Source: Nemertoderma westbladi
Taxonomy: Eukaryota; Xenacoelomorpha; Nemertodermatida; Nemertodermatidae
NCBI GenBank assembly: GCA_032718475.1
Contig: JAUCBJ010008242.1
Location: forward strand, 62,001 to 126,000
DNA: 64,000 nt
Reading direction: 5' to 3'
Shown here: piece after piece, positions 31,188-42,815 of the stretch
Layout of the letters: every line of letters begins with the position of its first letter
Numbering within the stretch: position 1 is the first letter of the stretch
Notes under the pieces: model-generated
Told to the model about the DNA's origin: nothing
Database searches by the model: none
Seen by the model: only the letters and a program-made list of their open reading frames with translations
Made by a program: the position numbers and the translations under genes

Positions 31188-32362
31188 TGTAAAGGCTTTT
31201 GCGGAATTAGCTGGTTATTTTCCCCGCAAAGTACTCTGTAGGCGTTTTAGCGGACATAAAAAGCCGTTTCCTTACTGTACAGGTGTTTTAGTGGACATAA
31301 AAAGCCATTTCTTCTGTATGTGTACTTTAGCGGACATAACTAGCGATTTTATGTCACAATACGCCAAAATACTCTTGATACAGTGTAGTTCAAGATGACG
31401 ACATCTATCAGCTGATATGTCCACGTGTAACTTTTTCTTTGTTCTTTGTTCGGTCGACCAATCAGAGCGATTTTCATTTATTTGTACAGAAACCTCCGGG
31501 AAATCGCGCAATGCATTATGGTTTATGTTTACCTTTTTTCCTGATGCCAGAACACCGGCTGTGGAATTATTCTGTGTTTCAGACTTTAGCCAAAACATTA
31601 GAACGGCTTTGATCATAGAAACGTATAACTGTTATTCTGCCATACCTGGCATACCAGACTTGCCGTACCTCTCACCGCATTATTTTACTGCTATTTACTG
31701 TCGGTTATTAATTGTATCAGTTGATGGAATATTGTTATATTTGGAGAATATCGATAAATAACCATAAAACCCCAATATTCTTGATATACTGAAGGTGAGA
31801 GACCGGTTACATATAGCAATTGCGACTTACATTAAAGTGGTTTTGGAGTGAATTTAATGCTATTTCATAGGCCCTACAGGTGTCAGTTGCTGTTCTCTTT
31901 ATATGTGACTAAAATTAGTGAAGGTCGGCAGATCGGTGTGCCGCATTGTGCAGTAGTGTGCATGACTGTGACAGATAACAAAGCATCTCCTAAAGAATGC
32001 GCTTTATACGTGAATCATTAGCCATCCCGTTGTGTTTAGTGTAAGTCATAACTCTGTTTACATACTTAGAGCGCCACGTCCTAAAGGAACTGTTGATATT
32101 TCCCGAAAGTGAATAATATTTGTCAGAGATTATATATTAACGATCAATCGAATAATACAGTAGGCCTACACCGCAATAAGGTCAGAGCTTCCGAATCCAG
32201 TCTCCCGGGTAAATCCAGCGGGTGAATGGTCGCGCATAGGCTGGCTTCGGCTAATGTAGTTTTATGTGTATCAAATACTCGTCATAGGCTAAAGTCGATT
32301 TATAACCTAGAAGACACCTAAATTTGGCAGGTTAAACTGCTAAAGGTCTAAAAGCGCGAACA
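31188..32362 (+). repeat. BEL1 3' LTR
   Basis: 1175 bp, about 99.2% identical to 3308-4482. GATAG follows at 32363-32367. Confidence 0.95.
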
Positions 32363-33450
32363 GATAGTGAGTCACCCTGAAGAACACCGCGTTGTTGGCG
32401 AATCAGATTTGTGACCTTAATGCCGTCGTAAACCCGGAAATAGTTTGAAGTCAGAGCTCTAATTATGTTAAAAAGTTTGCCTTTACGCCGCTTTTGTGTA
32501 GTTTTGATAATAGCACTGTACGACACTGATCGAATCAAACGCCTTTCGTAAGTCCACAAAGACAGCATGTGTGGCGAGATTCTGAACTAGGTGCGTTTAG
32601 CGAGGAAGCGATGTCGGAAAGGAGTAGCTCGATCGCACCGATAGTTGACCTCCCAGAGGAAAAACCGTATTGTTCAGGGGGGATTACCGAGGGATCAATG
32701 TTCCGCCGAATTCTCAAGTTTATTATGACAGTAAAAATCTTTAGGAATACACTTAACAATGCAATGCCTCTGTAATTGTCGGGACTGGAGATTGCACCTT
32801 TCCCTTTGTAGAGTATATCTAAATGGAAGGTTGCTTAGATTGAGACATGTGTTATATAAGAGAACCATGAATACGAGAACAAACGGTGCCGATTGTTTCA
32901 GATGTTCATAGTAGATCCGATCTGGACCACTGGCTTTATTGTTGGAAGAGTTGGTTAATACCCTCTGAATCTCCACTTCTGAGATCGGATCGTTAAACCA
33001 CTCCGACTCTTCCAGTTCGGAGCTGGTAGTTATTGGGATGGGAGGAGCGTTCGATGGCTCATTGCTCATTCCAAGAACAGAGCGAAAGTGACTCTCGAGT
33101 CGCGTTGATTCGATGGGTGCGATTGTTGGTTTATATTCCTTCAGTAGGTTCCATGGTTTTACATGGAGTGTGTTCTCCTCGAATAATTCACGTTTCCGTT
33201 TAACGAGGAGTTTATATTCCTTCCGAAGATTCCAATAACGTTGTCTGTCCACCTCGGAGTTTTGTCGAAGCAGCATGACATTCATTACGGTTTCCTTTAG
33301 ATTTTTACAATGAGAGTCAAACCATGGCTTTCCATAATGGGAGTGACTTTGTTTTGGCACAGTTGATTTGATGAGTGCACTTGTTAGGATCTCCGTAGCG
33401 TTATCGATATCATTCACATTGAGGATTGTGTATTGCAAGTAGATAGGTCT
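32363..33450 (-). pseudogene. LINE, 5' half: pre-RT region and RT up to QGDSLS
   Basis: On the minus strand from about 33445: a lysine/arginine-rich region before RT (KPWFDSHCKNLKE), then RT motifs (NKASGPDRIYYEHLK; PPEQYGFSSGRSTIGAIE), and RGVLQGDSLS at the BEL1 boundary. Several frame changes exist (near 32540, 32750 and 32800), so it is dead. It continues at 3302-2334. No endonuclease lies upstream of 33450. Confidence 0.85.
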
Positions 33451-33576
33451 ACCTATTGACTGACTGAACTGATAGTAAACTACTGTAAGTTATAGGTTAT
33501 ACAGTAGCTATGTATTGTAACTGTACGTATAGGTATACTGTAGGTAACTTGTAAGATTTTATCATAAAATAATATA

Positions 33577-33897
33577 ATGTCTGAGAGGCAGTTGACATGT
33601 CCATTGAAGTTTGCTTCTGAAACCGCACTATCGTATAACAAGACTAGAGACCATAAGGACGTTAACTACGTTACAGTTGAAGTACGGCGAGGTTTATTAC
33701 TGTCGAAAACTATTAAATTATATATAGGCCCTATTTTCGCCGTGGATGCTGTGGTTCCGACGGCAGATCTCTGCAACTGCAGTATCGTAACCGGTACTAT
33801 GGTGGGTCAACATCTACCCATACAAGCGCTCACCGGCATTGTTCGATCTGTTATCAAACTTTCGGTTTCCGTTCACATTATTAACGACACTTCGTGA
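33577..33897 (+). CDS. Unknown small ORF (106 aa)
   Basis: A true ATG at 33577 opens a 106-codon frame whose product has a mildly hydrophobic C-terminal half. I recognise no domain. It lies between two LINE relics and could be a chance frame, an exon, or part of an unrecognised element. Codon use does not separate it clearly from its surroundings. Confidence 0.2.
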   Translation: MSERQLTCPLKFASETALSYNKTRDHKDVNYVTVEVRRGLLLSKTIKLYIGPIFAVDAVVPTADLCNCSIVTGTMVGQHLPIQALTGIVRSVIKLSVSVHIINDTS

Positions 33898-34017
33898 AGT
33901 CCCATTGCCTGACTGCATTACTTCCAATAAAATGTGCGCCAAATAGTGTATTTAAACCGCGGCGGGTCCGAAATACTACTACTACTAGGATCGGCATGCT
34001 GCATTGCAGCTGCATTT

Positions 34018-34680
34018 TTAAGAATGCTGTGCCGGCTTGTCAACAAAATTGCACCGCCACAACTCCCTATCACCCATGACATTTGCTAGATCATCCACAT
34101 CTTTAAGGCCAGTGTCCTTTAAGATGCGTCTCAAGAAAGTCATGGGCTGTCCACCATGCTTATTCACTCCATGAGGCTGCCAAAGTACAAGATTATGCAC
34201 TGGCTGGTCCTCACGGCGAAAGCAATGTCCTGCAAAGCGGAGGCGATTTTGTTCTAGTGTCAAGCTTGGGGGAACCAATGAGACACCTCCAATGTTATAT
34301 AGTGTCTGGTTGGAGATGTGTGCATTGTACTTGACACAATGAACCCGGCGTAGCATTCTTGTGAATGTGCCATCCAGAGATTTGGTGTCCTCAGCAGTTA
34401 GAGCCCAGCATGGACTCCCGTAGAGGAGTACTGGAACTACTGCTGCTCTAAATAATCGGACCTTAAGTTTCCGATTAATTCTCGGTGACTTCCAAATCCT
34501 GGAAAGCCTATTCAAGGCTGCCCATGCCTTTCCCTTACGTATTCGAAGGTCCTCACCTGACTTCCGGATCCATGATCCCAGGTAACAGAAGTCGTCCACA
34601 TGCTCAAGCATACCATCCTTTGAGCTTATGCTCATCCGATCAGAGACTTGCTGATGACTTTCAAAGTCCGAAATAGCGCC
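34018..34680 (-). pseudogene. LINE relic: C-terminal part of an RT polyprotein
   Basis: A continuous minus-strand frame carries the post-RT landmarks of LINE proteins: DDFCYLGSWI, then LLYGSPCWAL, a LRRVHCVKY segment, RLRFAGHCFRRED and a short basic end. The RT catalytic core is missing, so the copy is 5' truncated at about 34680. It is from a different family than the LINE at 32363-33450. Confidence 0.75.
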
Positions 34681-35480
34681 AATACCAACCTACCGGTACT
34701 AGAAAATTAAAAAATAAAAGTAAAAAAACCCTGATATTTAATTGAAACATCTCATTAGTTTGGATTTGGAACATAATACTAGAAATTATTGTTCGGCCTA
34801 CAGTATTCGTATAATCGGCGGAGAATTTTATTTATTTGTGTGGAATTAATTTCGCACTACCAAATCGTCAGTGCGACATATTTTCCAGCTTTATATCGCA
34901 GTATCGCAGTGCGACATTATTTCTCAGTTTGTCCCTACTGTACGTCATACATTTTACTATGATGTCCAGTATGTCACAGCGTCATTCAGTCATTATTAAA
35001 AGGTTTCTCTAGAAAGTTTGAGTGCATAACTACAAATAATTCCCCCCACAAATAAATAAAAGTTGATTCGCCATTGTTCAAAATTAGCACATTAAAGCTT
35101 TTACCACCCTCGTTATATTATTTCCCTCGCCGTCGCTCGGGAAACAAAATCGCTCGTGCCGTAACGCTATAATGCGCTATTTTTTAAACAATGACGTATT
35201 TATTATAGTTAATATCATTTCATCAATGTGTCAACATGTCAATAATTAACAATTCAATATACTGTATGTATGTATTACTGTATTATTGATATACAATATT
35301 TGTATATTTGATATACAATTATTGTATTATACAGTGTATTTATGTGGTGTTCTTTTGACTTTTAAGAAACACACAAAACTCAAATTGAATCAATTCATCT
35401 TTTGACTTTTAAGAAACACACAAAACTCAAATTTAATCAATTTTTAACAATACAAAATGTAAAAGAAACGTGAGCGAAAT
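34681..35480. other. AT-rich noncoding stretch
   Basis: No coding sequence seen. It contains a 48-bp tandem duplication at about 35352-35443 built on GACTTTTAAGAAACACACAA, and short ATATAC runs. Confidence 0.6.
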
Positions 35481-35485
35481 TTTTT

Positions 35486-36055
35486 GTGGCAAATTCTTGT
35501 TTTCACTTCTGCACTCACTTTAAGAGCTTTGAGAGCACGAGGACGAGCTTTGAGAGCCCTGTCGCTCCATGCCAGGGCACTCGAATTACTCTTACTTCGC
35601 GACAGATATATTCACCTAACTGGTGTATTTATTGCAGTCGGATCCATTGGAAGCATGGCATCCTTGTTGATGGTGTTATATCTTTACCGTGCCGCATTAT
35701 TCATAGCGTAGATACTCATCGAAATCAAAGATCCCTCCAATTTCACTGTCCGTTTATTGAATGTTTACAAACAATTTCTGGTAAACAAAATTTTTTGTTG
35801 CATTTATCGACCATCCACAATGCAATATACAGCAAAATCGACAAGAGTTTAGTTTATATTGTACGGCAGGTGTCCGTTTGAGTATGACGTTGCTGTATCC
35901 TCTGCTAGAATTAATAATGTCGCAACATGTAGCAGTTATACCAGCGCCAGCCAAGATAACTCCAGCGCGAATATAGCCTTCCCTATGGACGTTGAAGAAG
36001 ACCAGTCCCAGCGTCAAGAGTGGTCGGAACTTTTGTTGAACTCTGTACTAGACTG
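35486..36055 (+). pseudogene. C2H2 zinc-finger protein fragment, frameshifted
   Basis: The plus-strand frame contains FHCPFIECLQTISG followed by HLSTIH, a C-x4-C-x12-H-x4-H finger, at about 35745-35820. Near 35860 the frame shifts by one and continues with GRCPFEYDV and an acidic, serine-rich tail (PMDVEEDQSQ) to a stop at about 36055. The start is not an ATG. It may be a decayed host gene or part of a DNA transposon. Confidence 0.4.
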
Positions 36056-36296
36056 AAATTTAGTAAATCGGCAGTGATCCCAACATTTACAGTACCTATT
36101 TTTAATCTCCCTTTCAAACACTTACCCATTTTTAATCTGTCCAACTTACCTATTTTTATTATGGAATTTACCCCTTCTCCACCCCAGGGTAGTGTACTCG
36201 GTCCCTGTACTCCTTAAATATAGCTAGATAGCGATAATAAATAAAATAATACATTATACTGTATAGGCCTAATACTGTATGGGGACTTGGTATGTA

Positions 36297-36500
36297 TGTT
36301 GTTGTTATAATCCTCCATTTATATTGACACAACGATAATAAAATATGCATAACTTTACAAGCTATGTCCTACGTACCGGTAACTCATACTGCAGCCTGTC
36401 CAAGGGTTCAGATCAGGCAGTCTGATAGTTGATCCTCTGGGGCGAGCCATATATCCGCGATGTGCTTTTATACATCGTAGTCATTGTGCATAATACGACA
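36297..36500 (-). repeat. Gypsy 3' LTR
   Basis: 204 bp, TG...CA, two differences from 41329-41532. Confidence 0.92.
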
Positions 36501-36508
36501 CCCCCTTT
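36501..36508 (-). promoter_or_regulatory. Gypsy polypurine tract
   Basis: AAAGGGGG on the minus strand directly before the LTR start TGTCGTATT. Confidence 0.75.
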
Positions 36509-36680
36509 CGAGCTCGTTGCAACCCATATGTAGCACCGAGCTTAGTGCGAACTAAAACCGATGTGAATTCTGGGTCTATCAGTTTGTACTCATAGTTTGG
36601 GTTTGACCCGTCTCGTATACTTTTTGTTCGGATATAGACACTACGCGCCTACTAAGTTTCCCATTTAAGTGGAGCCTTGT

Positions 36681-37466
36681 TCACCAGAAAAGTGTGAAAA
36701 GTTTTATGAATATAACTTGTGAGGGGCCGCGCTGTAGATCCGGGTTGGGATTTCGTACGTATTGTGGCCACGCCTGGTGTTGAGCCAAATCTGTCCGGAA
36801 TTTTCCGATTTCGCGATTCCGAATTTCGGTTGGGCCAGGTACAGATTCAGGGCCCGGTGTCCGAGAACGATTTCCGTATCTTGGACCCCCCTCAGCTTCG
36901 GTAACCGAGGGGTCTCGCCGGGAATGTGATGATAGCTCGGGTGAACTATCCGGAGGGGGCGGTGAAGCTGGGTTTGGATTTTCGGATGACGTGTCCGGAA
37001 TAATTAGTCTCCTATTCCGGATGAGAACGCGTCCGGATGGTGTCCGGATGGAAAACTTGCGGTTCTCACCTGCCTCCGCGACTATTCCGCGCCGATCCCA
37101 TCGCCGTGTCTTTTGGTTCTGAATAAGTATGGGGGTTCCAACAGTTATTTCAGACAGGCTACGAGAGCGTCGGTTGTATCTTGCAATGCGTTTATTTCGG
37201 ACACTTGGCGATGTCTCGTCTAGAAGTGTCCGGGTTTGTTGGACTTGGGTAGAAAACGCTGAGTGATGAGCTGGTACGCGCGATCGTAATGGATGGCCAA
37301 ACACCACTTCAGCAGGTGATAAACCGGTTTCTCGGGGCGCGTTACGCAATTCTAAGAGGCCGTCGCGGAAAGCATCGCTATCAATGTTGCCACCCGACTT
37401 GTCAAGGAGACGTTTAAGGGCCTTGACCGCGGCCTCAGCATGCCCGTTGCCCTGAGGGTATTCAGC
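36681..37466 (-). CDS. Gypsy Pol, end of integrase
   Basis: Continues the pol frame after an in-frame TGA at 37467-37469. It opens with YPQGNGHAEAAVKALKRLL, which holds the catalytic glutamate, then LRNAPRETGLSPAEVVFG and a basic C-terminal region ending in a Pro/Ser-rich tail. The TGA lies between the second aspartate and the glutamate, so the DDE triad is split. Confidence 0.88.
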   Translation of the reverse strand, partial: AEYPQGNGHAEAAVKALKRLLDKSGGNIDSDAFRDGLLELRNAPRETGLSPAEVVFGHPLRSRVPAHHSAFSTQVQQTRTLLDETSPSVRNKRIARYNRRSRSLSEITVGTPILIQNQKTRRWDRRGIVAEAGENRKFSIRTPSGRVLIRNRRLIIPDTSSENPNPASPPPPDSSPELSSHSRRDPSVTEAEGGPRYGNRSRTPGPESVPGPTEIRNREIGKFRTDLAQHQAWPQYVRNPNPDLQRGPSQVIFIKLFTLFW

Positions 37467-40160
37467 TCAGGAAGTGACGGGTTTAACACCCCAGTTACTC
37501 AGGAATTGAGTGAACGCATGAGCAGTAAATTGCGTGCCTCCGTCTGATCGTAACCGTGTTGGAACGCCGTATTGGACAAACCAGTTCTTTAGAGCCATAA
37601 TTGTATGTGTGGCGTCAGGTGGCGTATTGAATTTAACGATGTCGGGCCACCCGGAATACCGGTCCACCAAAGCGAGATAGTTCTTCCCACTCAGCATGAA
37701 GAAATCTCCGCTAATATCTTCGAAAGGACGGGTTGGTTGTCCCTCAATGAAGTAAGGTTCCTGGATCTGAGATGGACGCATCTCGAGGCAGGTGTGGCAT
37801 TGCGCCACAGTTTGTTTAATGTCATTAGTTATTCCGGGCCAATAAACACATTGGCGAGCACGGCGGAGTGTTTTTTCGATGCCTTGGTGGGATGCATGCA
37901 GTTGGGATAGGGTGTCCTTGCGGGCAGCAAATGGTATCACGATACGGTGGCCCAATAGCACCAGACCATCCGAGGTGGTCAACTGGTCGCGCGTAGACCA
38001 GTATTGTAAGGCGCTGGGTTTCGTACGGGACTCTGGCGGGAAACCCTGCTCGACGGCGCGAATGAGTTCCATATACAGGGGGTCAGCAGCTGCTAAGCTC
38101 GACAGTTTGGTAAGTACTGGGTCCGCGAGTGTGGCACTGTCGCCACCGGCAATTGTGGCAGCGGTCTGGCGAGTGACGGCACGTACATAGTGCGCCATCT
38201 CGCCGTCATCCACGATGTCGTCGTCCGACGGGTTGTCGACAGGCGCGAGTGAAAGCGCGTCTGGGATGCGGTGATTTGTGCCTTTAACCCATACAGTTGT
38301 GAACGTATATGGGGCGAGCCTCGCTTTTAGGCGCTGTATACGGGAATTATCAGTTGCATCGATAGTTTGATTATTAAGTATCGACACGAGCGGTTTATGA
38401 TCCACGAGCACCTCGAAATCAGGTAAACCGAGTAGATAAAGTCGGCATTTAGTTATTGCCCAAGCAACGGCGAGCAATTCTAACTCTACCATGGCGTATC
38501 GCGCCTCAGTTGGAGTGGTGAAACGCGATCCACACTCGACTAAGCGCCAGACGTCGCCATGGAGCTGGAGGAGGGCATATCCGAGTCCATGTAGACGGGA
38601 CGCATCGGTAGACAATCTGGTTGGCAGTACGGTGTCGAAAGGAGCTAGGATTGGCGTAGTAGTAAGGGCCAATTTAGTCGCTTCAAATGCCCGCTGCTGA
38701 TCTGGAGTCCAGATGTATTGAGCCTTTGGGCTCAATAGGGGTCGCAGTGGCGCCATTATGGACGCTAATGAGTCCGTAAATGGAGCTAATTGCTCCGCCA
38801 ATCCGATGAAACTCCTTAAATCCGTGATATTATGTGGACATGGGAAGGCTGAGATCGCTTTTAATTTGTTAGGATCGGAATGAATGCCCTCCCCACTGAC
38901 TATATAGCCCGCAAACTTAACTGAGGGCTGAGCGAGTTGAATTTTTCGCGGGTTCAAAGTAATGCCATGGTCCCGGCATCGTTGTAATACATCACGGATG
39001 GCTAGAAGATGGTTTTCTAGAGTATCGCTGTAAATGATAATGTCATCTACGAGTTTAGTAACACCCCGGAGTCCCCGAAGTGCGTCGTCGCCCCGGCGGT
39101 TAAACTCGTCTCCAGAGGATACGAGTCCCATGACGCTCCTTAGGAATTTAAAACGCCCCCATGGCGTCATAAACGTTGTGAGTTCCTGAGAGGCGGGGTC
39201 CAAGGGAATCTGCCAATAACCAGATGCGGCATCCAGGACAGTGAATATCCTGGCCGTGTTGTCTATTCCCGCCACAACCGTACGTGGTGACGGGGTTGGG
39301 TAGTACGGGCGGCGAACCTGGTCGTTCAGGCGACGCAAATCAACACAGAGGCGCAACTGACCGCTGGGCTTACGGGTGACTGTCATAGGGTGAGCCCAGT
39401 CAGTCGGAGTATCGATTCGTTCGATGACTCGGCGCGATGTAAGTTTATCGAGTAGTTGCTTCACTTCATCGCGCAGAGCGAATGGAATCGGGCGCGCGCC
39501 ATTTACGTGATATGGAGTGGCGTTGCCTTTCAAAAGGATATGCATAGGTGGGCCGTCCATGGGGCGTAATGGGGCGGAATCGTCGTCGAACACGTCCATG
39601 AACTCGCGCAGTAGCTGCATTGCAGGCGTGTTTGGAGATGAAGACTCGCTAGGTTTACGAGAAATACAGGAACTAAGCGTCCCACACGAATGCATTGCGG
39701 TTGGGATCGGGACGATTTGTGCGGGGAAGTTACGGCGAAGAATCCCCAAGTCAGTGATGACGGCGCGTGACAGTATCATACCGTCTACCTCGGGTGCAAC
39801 CACAATCTGTGTAGTTGCACGGACACCGTTGTATGATACAGCAGCATCGAACCTCCCAATAGTTTCCAGAGGTAAACCATCGGCAGCCAGGAGATTTAAA
39901 TACACGGTTGTACGAAGATTGCACCGTTTACCCCCGAGTTGTGCGAATAGTTTCCCGCTAAGAAGAGTAGCACAGGCGCCGCTGTCAGGAAGCGCACGAT
40001 GTACCTTACCGAGGGACTCGTCCAAGTTTGTGTCCTCGATGGTGATTGAAATGTACAACAGTTTACAAATCGCGTCGTCCCCATTGTCGCTGGAAGACGA
40101 GGTTGCGGCAATAATGGTTGAAACGCGTCCGTTTCGTCCGCTAGGTTTAGAAGAGGAGGA
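37467..40160 (-). CDS. Gypsy Pol: protease, RT, RNase H, integrase start
   Basis: Protease active site [16 protein letters not shown] with [15 protein letters not shown] and [11 protein letters not shown] (catalytic pair); RNase H with [18 protein letters not shown] and [14 protein letters not shown]; integrase zinc finger ([11 protein letters not shown] ... CHTC), then DISGDFF and RSDGGTQF. All core residues before the TGA are in place. The open frame extends upstream to 40412, overlapping the end of gag in another frame, as is usual for a gag-pol shift. Confidence 0.92.
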   Translation of the reverse strand, partial: SSSSKPSGRNGRVSTIIAATSSSSDNGDDAICKLLYISITIEDTNLDESLGKVHRALPDSGACATLLSGKLFAQLGGKRCNLRTTVYLNLLAADGLPLETIGRFDAAVSYNGVRATTQIVVAPEVDGMILSRAVITDLGILRRNFPAQIVPIPTAMHSCGTLSSCISRKPSESSSPNTPAMQLLREFMDVFDDDSAPLRPMDGPPMHILLKGNATPYHVNGARPIPFALRDEVKQLLDKLTSRRVIERIDTPTDWAHPMTVTRKPSGQLRLCVDLRRLNDQVRRPYYPTPSPRTVVAGIDNTARIFTVLDAASGYWQIPLDPASQELTTFMTPWGRFKFLRSVMGLVSSGDEFNRRGDDALRGLRGVTKLVDDIIIYSDTLENHLLAIRDVLQRCRDHGITLNPRKIQLAQPSVKFAGYIVSGEGIHSDPNKLKAISAFPCPHNITDLRSFIGLAEQLAPFTDSLASIMAPLRPLLSPKAQYIWTPDQQRAFEATKLALTTTPILAPFDTVLPTRLSTDASRLHGLGYALLQLHGDVWRLVECGSRFTTPTEARYAMVELELLAVAWAITKCRLYLLGLPDFEVLVDHKPLVSILNNQTIDATDNSRIQRLKARLAPYTFTTVWVKGTNHRIPDALSLAPVDNPSDDDIVDDGEMAHYVRAVTRQTAATIAGGDSATLADPVLTKLSSLAAADPLYMELIRAVEQGFPPESRTKPSALQYWSTRDQLTTSDGLVLLGHRIVIPFAARKDTLSQLHASHQGIEKTLRRARQCVYWPGITNDIKQTVAQCHTCLEMRPSQIQEPYFIEGQPTRPFEDISGDFFMLSGKNYLALVDRYSGWPDIVKFNTPPDATHTIMALKNWFVQYGVPTRLRSDGGTQFTAHAFTQFLSNWGVKPVTS

Positions 40161-41252
40161 CCGGCACAACTTTTTTATAGTGGCCCAATCGCCCACAGTT
40201 GAGACATGTGGCAGACCGGGCTGGGCAATTATCTTTATTAGAGTGCGGTTTACCACCGCAATTGCGGCATTTATCCGAAGTGGAATTGGGGGAGAAAGTT
40301 TTATTCGACTTTGACTCCGAGTTTGGGGGTCGACCCACTGAGTTGCTCCTGGACTGTTTATAGTTTGAAACCTTAGAGACAGGAGGTTTGCCGGAAGCGA
40401 GAACGGATTCATTGCGTTCGCTATTTTCCATGGCCTGACAGATACGCACGCAATCGTCCAGGCCGGGTGCCGGAAGAATCTTCAGCAACTCGGAGCGAGT
40501 TTCGGGATGACGGAGGCCGACCAGAATCTGAGTAACCATCTGGGTTTCACGGCAATGCCCACATATCTCCGCGTTGTCAGCAAGATCGTCCAACGCAACC
40601 CGGAAGGAATCGAATGTTTCCCGTGGTTGCTGTTTCCGTTCACGGAAACGTATTGCGTCTACAGCAACTGATCGCTTGTTGCGTAGATGCTGTAGGAGTC
40701 TGTCGAGAATTACCTCAGTTGATATCGTAATGTCATCAACATCAATGCGCAGTGACACTCTAATAAGGTCCTGTAACTGTGAACCGAGAGCTGTCACTAA
40801 AGTGTACACCTGGACCGATCGATCGAAACACTCCAGTTGTTCGCGCAAGGCAAAAACTCGCCAGTGTTGTCTCCAACGCTGGAAACGGACATAATCGACA
40901 TCGCCGTCGATTTTTTCCAAAACCGATGTGTCCGGAACCCTTCGGCGTGGGGTAGACAATGGTGGAACCGGTACTGGTGTACCGGTACCGGTCCCGGTAG
41001 GCCCGTCGGTACCGGTAAGCGGAGGTATGGCGGTGATGTCGCGGAAGGTAACGCCGTAGGTTTAATCGCCGTCATAAAGGCGTCCATTTTCTCTGCCATA
41101 TCAGCAGAAAAATAACGCAACATATTGTCGAGGCGCTCCGTCATACGGGCCTCGGTGTCCGAAATCTGGTTAGTGATGGCTGACTCGATTTCGGCGGATA
41201 TAGTCGGTAGATCGTCGTCATCCGTGGCGGTTGGTTTCTTCCGGGGCGGCAT
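40147..41252 (-). CDS. Gypsy Gag
   Basis: Starts at ATG 41252 ([14 protein letters not shown]). The first 65 or so residues are in one frame; a one-base shift near 41050 moves into the frame that carries the capsid-like region and two knuckles ([15 protein letters not shown] and [12 protein letters not shown]). The shift lies close to an ACCGGT-rich simple stretch at 40970-41030 that encodes a Gly/Thr/Pro-rich linker, so slippage is a likely cause. Confidence 0.85.
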
Positions 41253-41313
41253 CTTTGGCCTATTAATGTTATTTATCGTCTATGGTTTTACCGCACGTCC
41301 CATTTAGACGATC

Positions 41314-41328
41314 CTACACACTGCGCCA
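41314..41328 (-). promoter_or_regulatory. Gypsy primer-binding site
   Basis: Directly after the 5' LTR on the minus strand is TGGCGCAGTGTGTAG. It begins with TGG, the complement of a tRNA CCA end. Which tRNA is used cannot be told from the window. Confidence 0.75.
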
Positions 41329-41532
41329 TGTTGTTGTTATAATCCTCCGTTTATATTGACACAACGATAATAAAATATGCATAACTTTACATGCTATGTC
41401 CTACGTACCGGTAACTCATACTGCAGCCTGTCCAAGGGTTCAGATCAGGCAGTCTGATAGTTGATCCTCTGGGGCGAGCCATATATCCGCGATGTGCTTT
41501 TATACATCGTAGTCATTGTGCATAATACGACA
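41329..41532 (-). repeat. Gypsy 5' LTR
   Basis: 204 bp. GTATGTA follows at 41533. Confidence 0.92.
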
Positions 41533-41539
41533 GTATGTA

Positions 41540-42389
41540 TATAAAATCTATGGGAAAAACACTATAGAGTCTTACCCCACAAACTAACAAATAACATAGA
41601 ATAAGAGGACATTACGCCCAAAGTAGTGCTCAGCCCTAAGCCAGATAACTGCAAATTGTAAAATCGAATATATTTTTTATACTGGGTGTGTTTGCCCCAG
41701 CAACCTACCAGTTTTTCCATTGGTATCATTGATTTACTTACTGTATAGGGTTATAATGTTCTGTGGTGTGACGTCTGTTTGGGATAGGTGGTAACAGAGT
41801 TCATTGTGCGATTTTTTAGGTCATTGCATTGGTGCAATATATAGATAGGCTTGGCTAATTCCCTGTCCAGCTGACGATGGTGTCGAGGATTAGCGGCTAC
41901 TGGTCCTAAACACCGAAACGCAACCAAATTTTTCACAAATTAATTATTTTTGCCCTAGTCCTACCTCTTTCACGGCGACAAAGTTGTCATATATTATCTT
42001 ATAGAATATAGGATTAGTTTTTGTGCAGTATATACTACCGGTATTATTTAGTGTACTGTATGGCGGTTAGGTTAGGGTGCTATAATACATACTTGTATGT
42101 TGAGCATGTTTTAACATATTTGTTTTTTGTTTATGTCGTTTTTGTTTGTATTGTTTGTGTTGTTTTTTGATGGCCTACTTTGGGCGTAATGTCCTGTGTC
42201 CTGATCCTATGTTTTTTGTCAGTTTATGGGGTATACGATTTTATATAATACATAAGGGCTTTCTAGAAAAAATTAAATTTCATGTGATGTTTTACATTTT
42301 TGTATTTTGACTTTGACTCGGTAGTGTGAACGCGGCCTAAGAGTAAAGACGACCATCTCTTGGCTTCAGCAATTCTTAGATTAGAAATT
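41540..42389. other. Noncoding stretch
   Basis: AT-rich. I see no gene, inverted repeat or tandem array in it. Short frames here have no recognisable content. Confidence 0.5.
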
Positions 42390-42815
42390 TGGAACAAAAT
42401 CTGGTCGGTAAGTCGGATGATAATTTTAAAGATCTAGGTGTCATTGTTTGCTCGAATTTGGAGATTAATATTTACTGTAAAGAGGAGGCAGCTACGGCTC
42501 TCAAAATAGTAAATCTATTATTTCGTTGTTTTTATACGAATAATATGAGAAGAGTCTTATGCTAACAGAGCCTATAAAAGTTACATACAGTACGACCAAT
42601 CATTGAATACGAATACCGTACACCTATATGGTCTCCTTTTCAACTAGAGAATATTGACTCAGTCGAACGTGTGCAGCGTCGCATTACTCGCAGGCTATAT
42701 CATATGCACGTTTTGGACTTGGTACACGTTGGTACAAATTATAATCGTTTACAATTTCTAAATTTACAACCACTTCAAGTTCGTAGAATTATATTTGATA
42801 TGAAAATGACTTTAA
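42390..42815 (+). pseudogene. LINE relic (CR1/Jockey-like RT C-terminus)
   Basis: Plus-strand frames with stops read DNFKDLGVIVCSNLEIN, then KEEAATALKIVNLLFRCF, then VRPIIEY, IWSPFQLENIDSVERVQR and LQFLNLQPLQVRRI. These are the region after the RT palm in CR1/Jockey-type LINEs. At least two stops or frame changes; no RT core. Confidence 0.75.

Larger units (their letters stand above)
3308..32362 (+). mobile_element. BEL/Pao LTR retrotransposon BEL1 (29,055 bp including nested insertions)
   Basis: Two direct LTRs of 1175 bp (3308-4482 and 31188-32362) begin TGTAAAGG and end CGAACA. The element is flanked by GATAG at 3303-3307 and 32363-32367, a 5-bp target duplication. The internal plus-strand order is gag, protease, RT, RNase H, integrase, then an extra ORF, which is the BEL/Pao order. 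Removing BEL2 and the CR1-like tail leaves about 15 kb, long for the family. The LTRs differ at about nine positions (about 99.2% identical), so insertion was recent. In-frame stops at 9460 (TAA) and 26739 (TAA), plus breaks in the 3' ORF, mean this copy cannot make full products. It was inserted into an older LINE. Confidence 0.95.
36297..41532 (-). mobile_element. Gypsy (Metaviridae-type) LTR retrotransposon, 5236 bp
   Basis: Direct 204-bp LTRs at 36297-36500 and 41329-41532 differ at two positions. GTATGTA occurs on both outer sides (36290-36296 and 41533-41539); seven bases is longer than the usual 4-6, so part may be chance. On the minus strand a primer-binding site and gag follow the LTR, then protease, RT, RNase H and integrase in Gypsy order, then a purine tract. 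One frameshift in gag and one TGA in integrase break it. No env. Confidence 0.93.

Noticed and set aside
36290-41539. 7-bp target duplication as proof of an unusual integrase
   Set aside because: GTATGTA is itself a short repeat, so a normal shorter duplication with chance extension is as likely.
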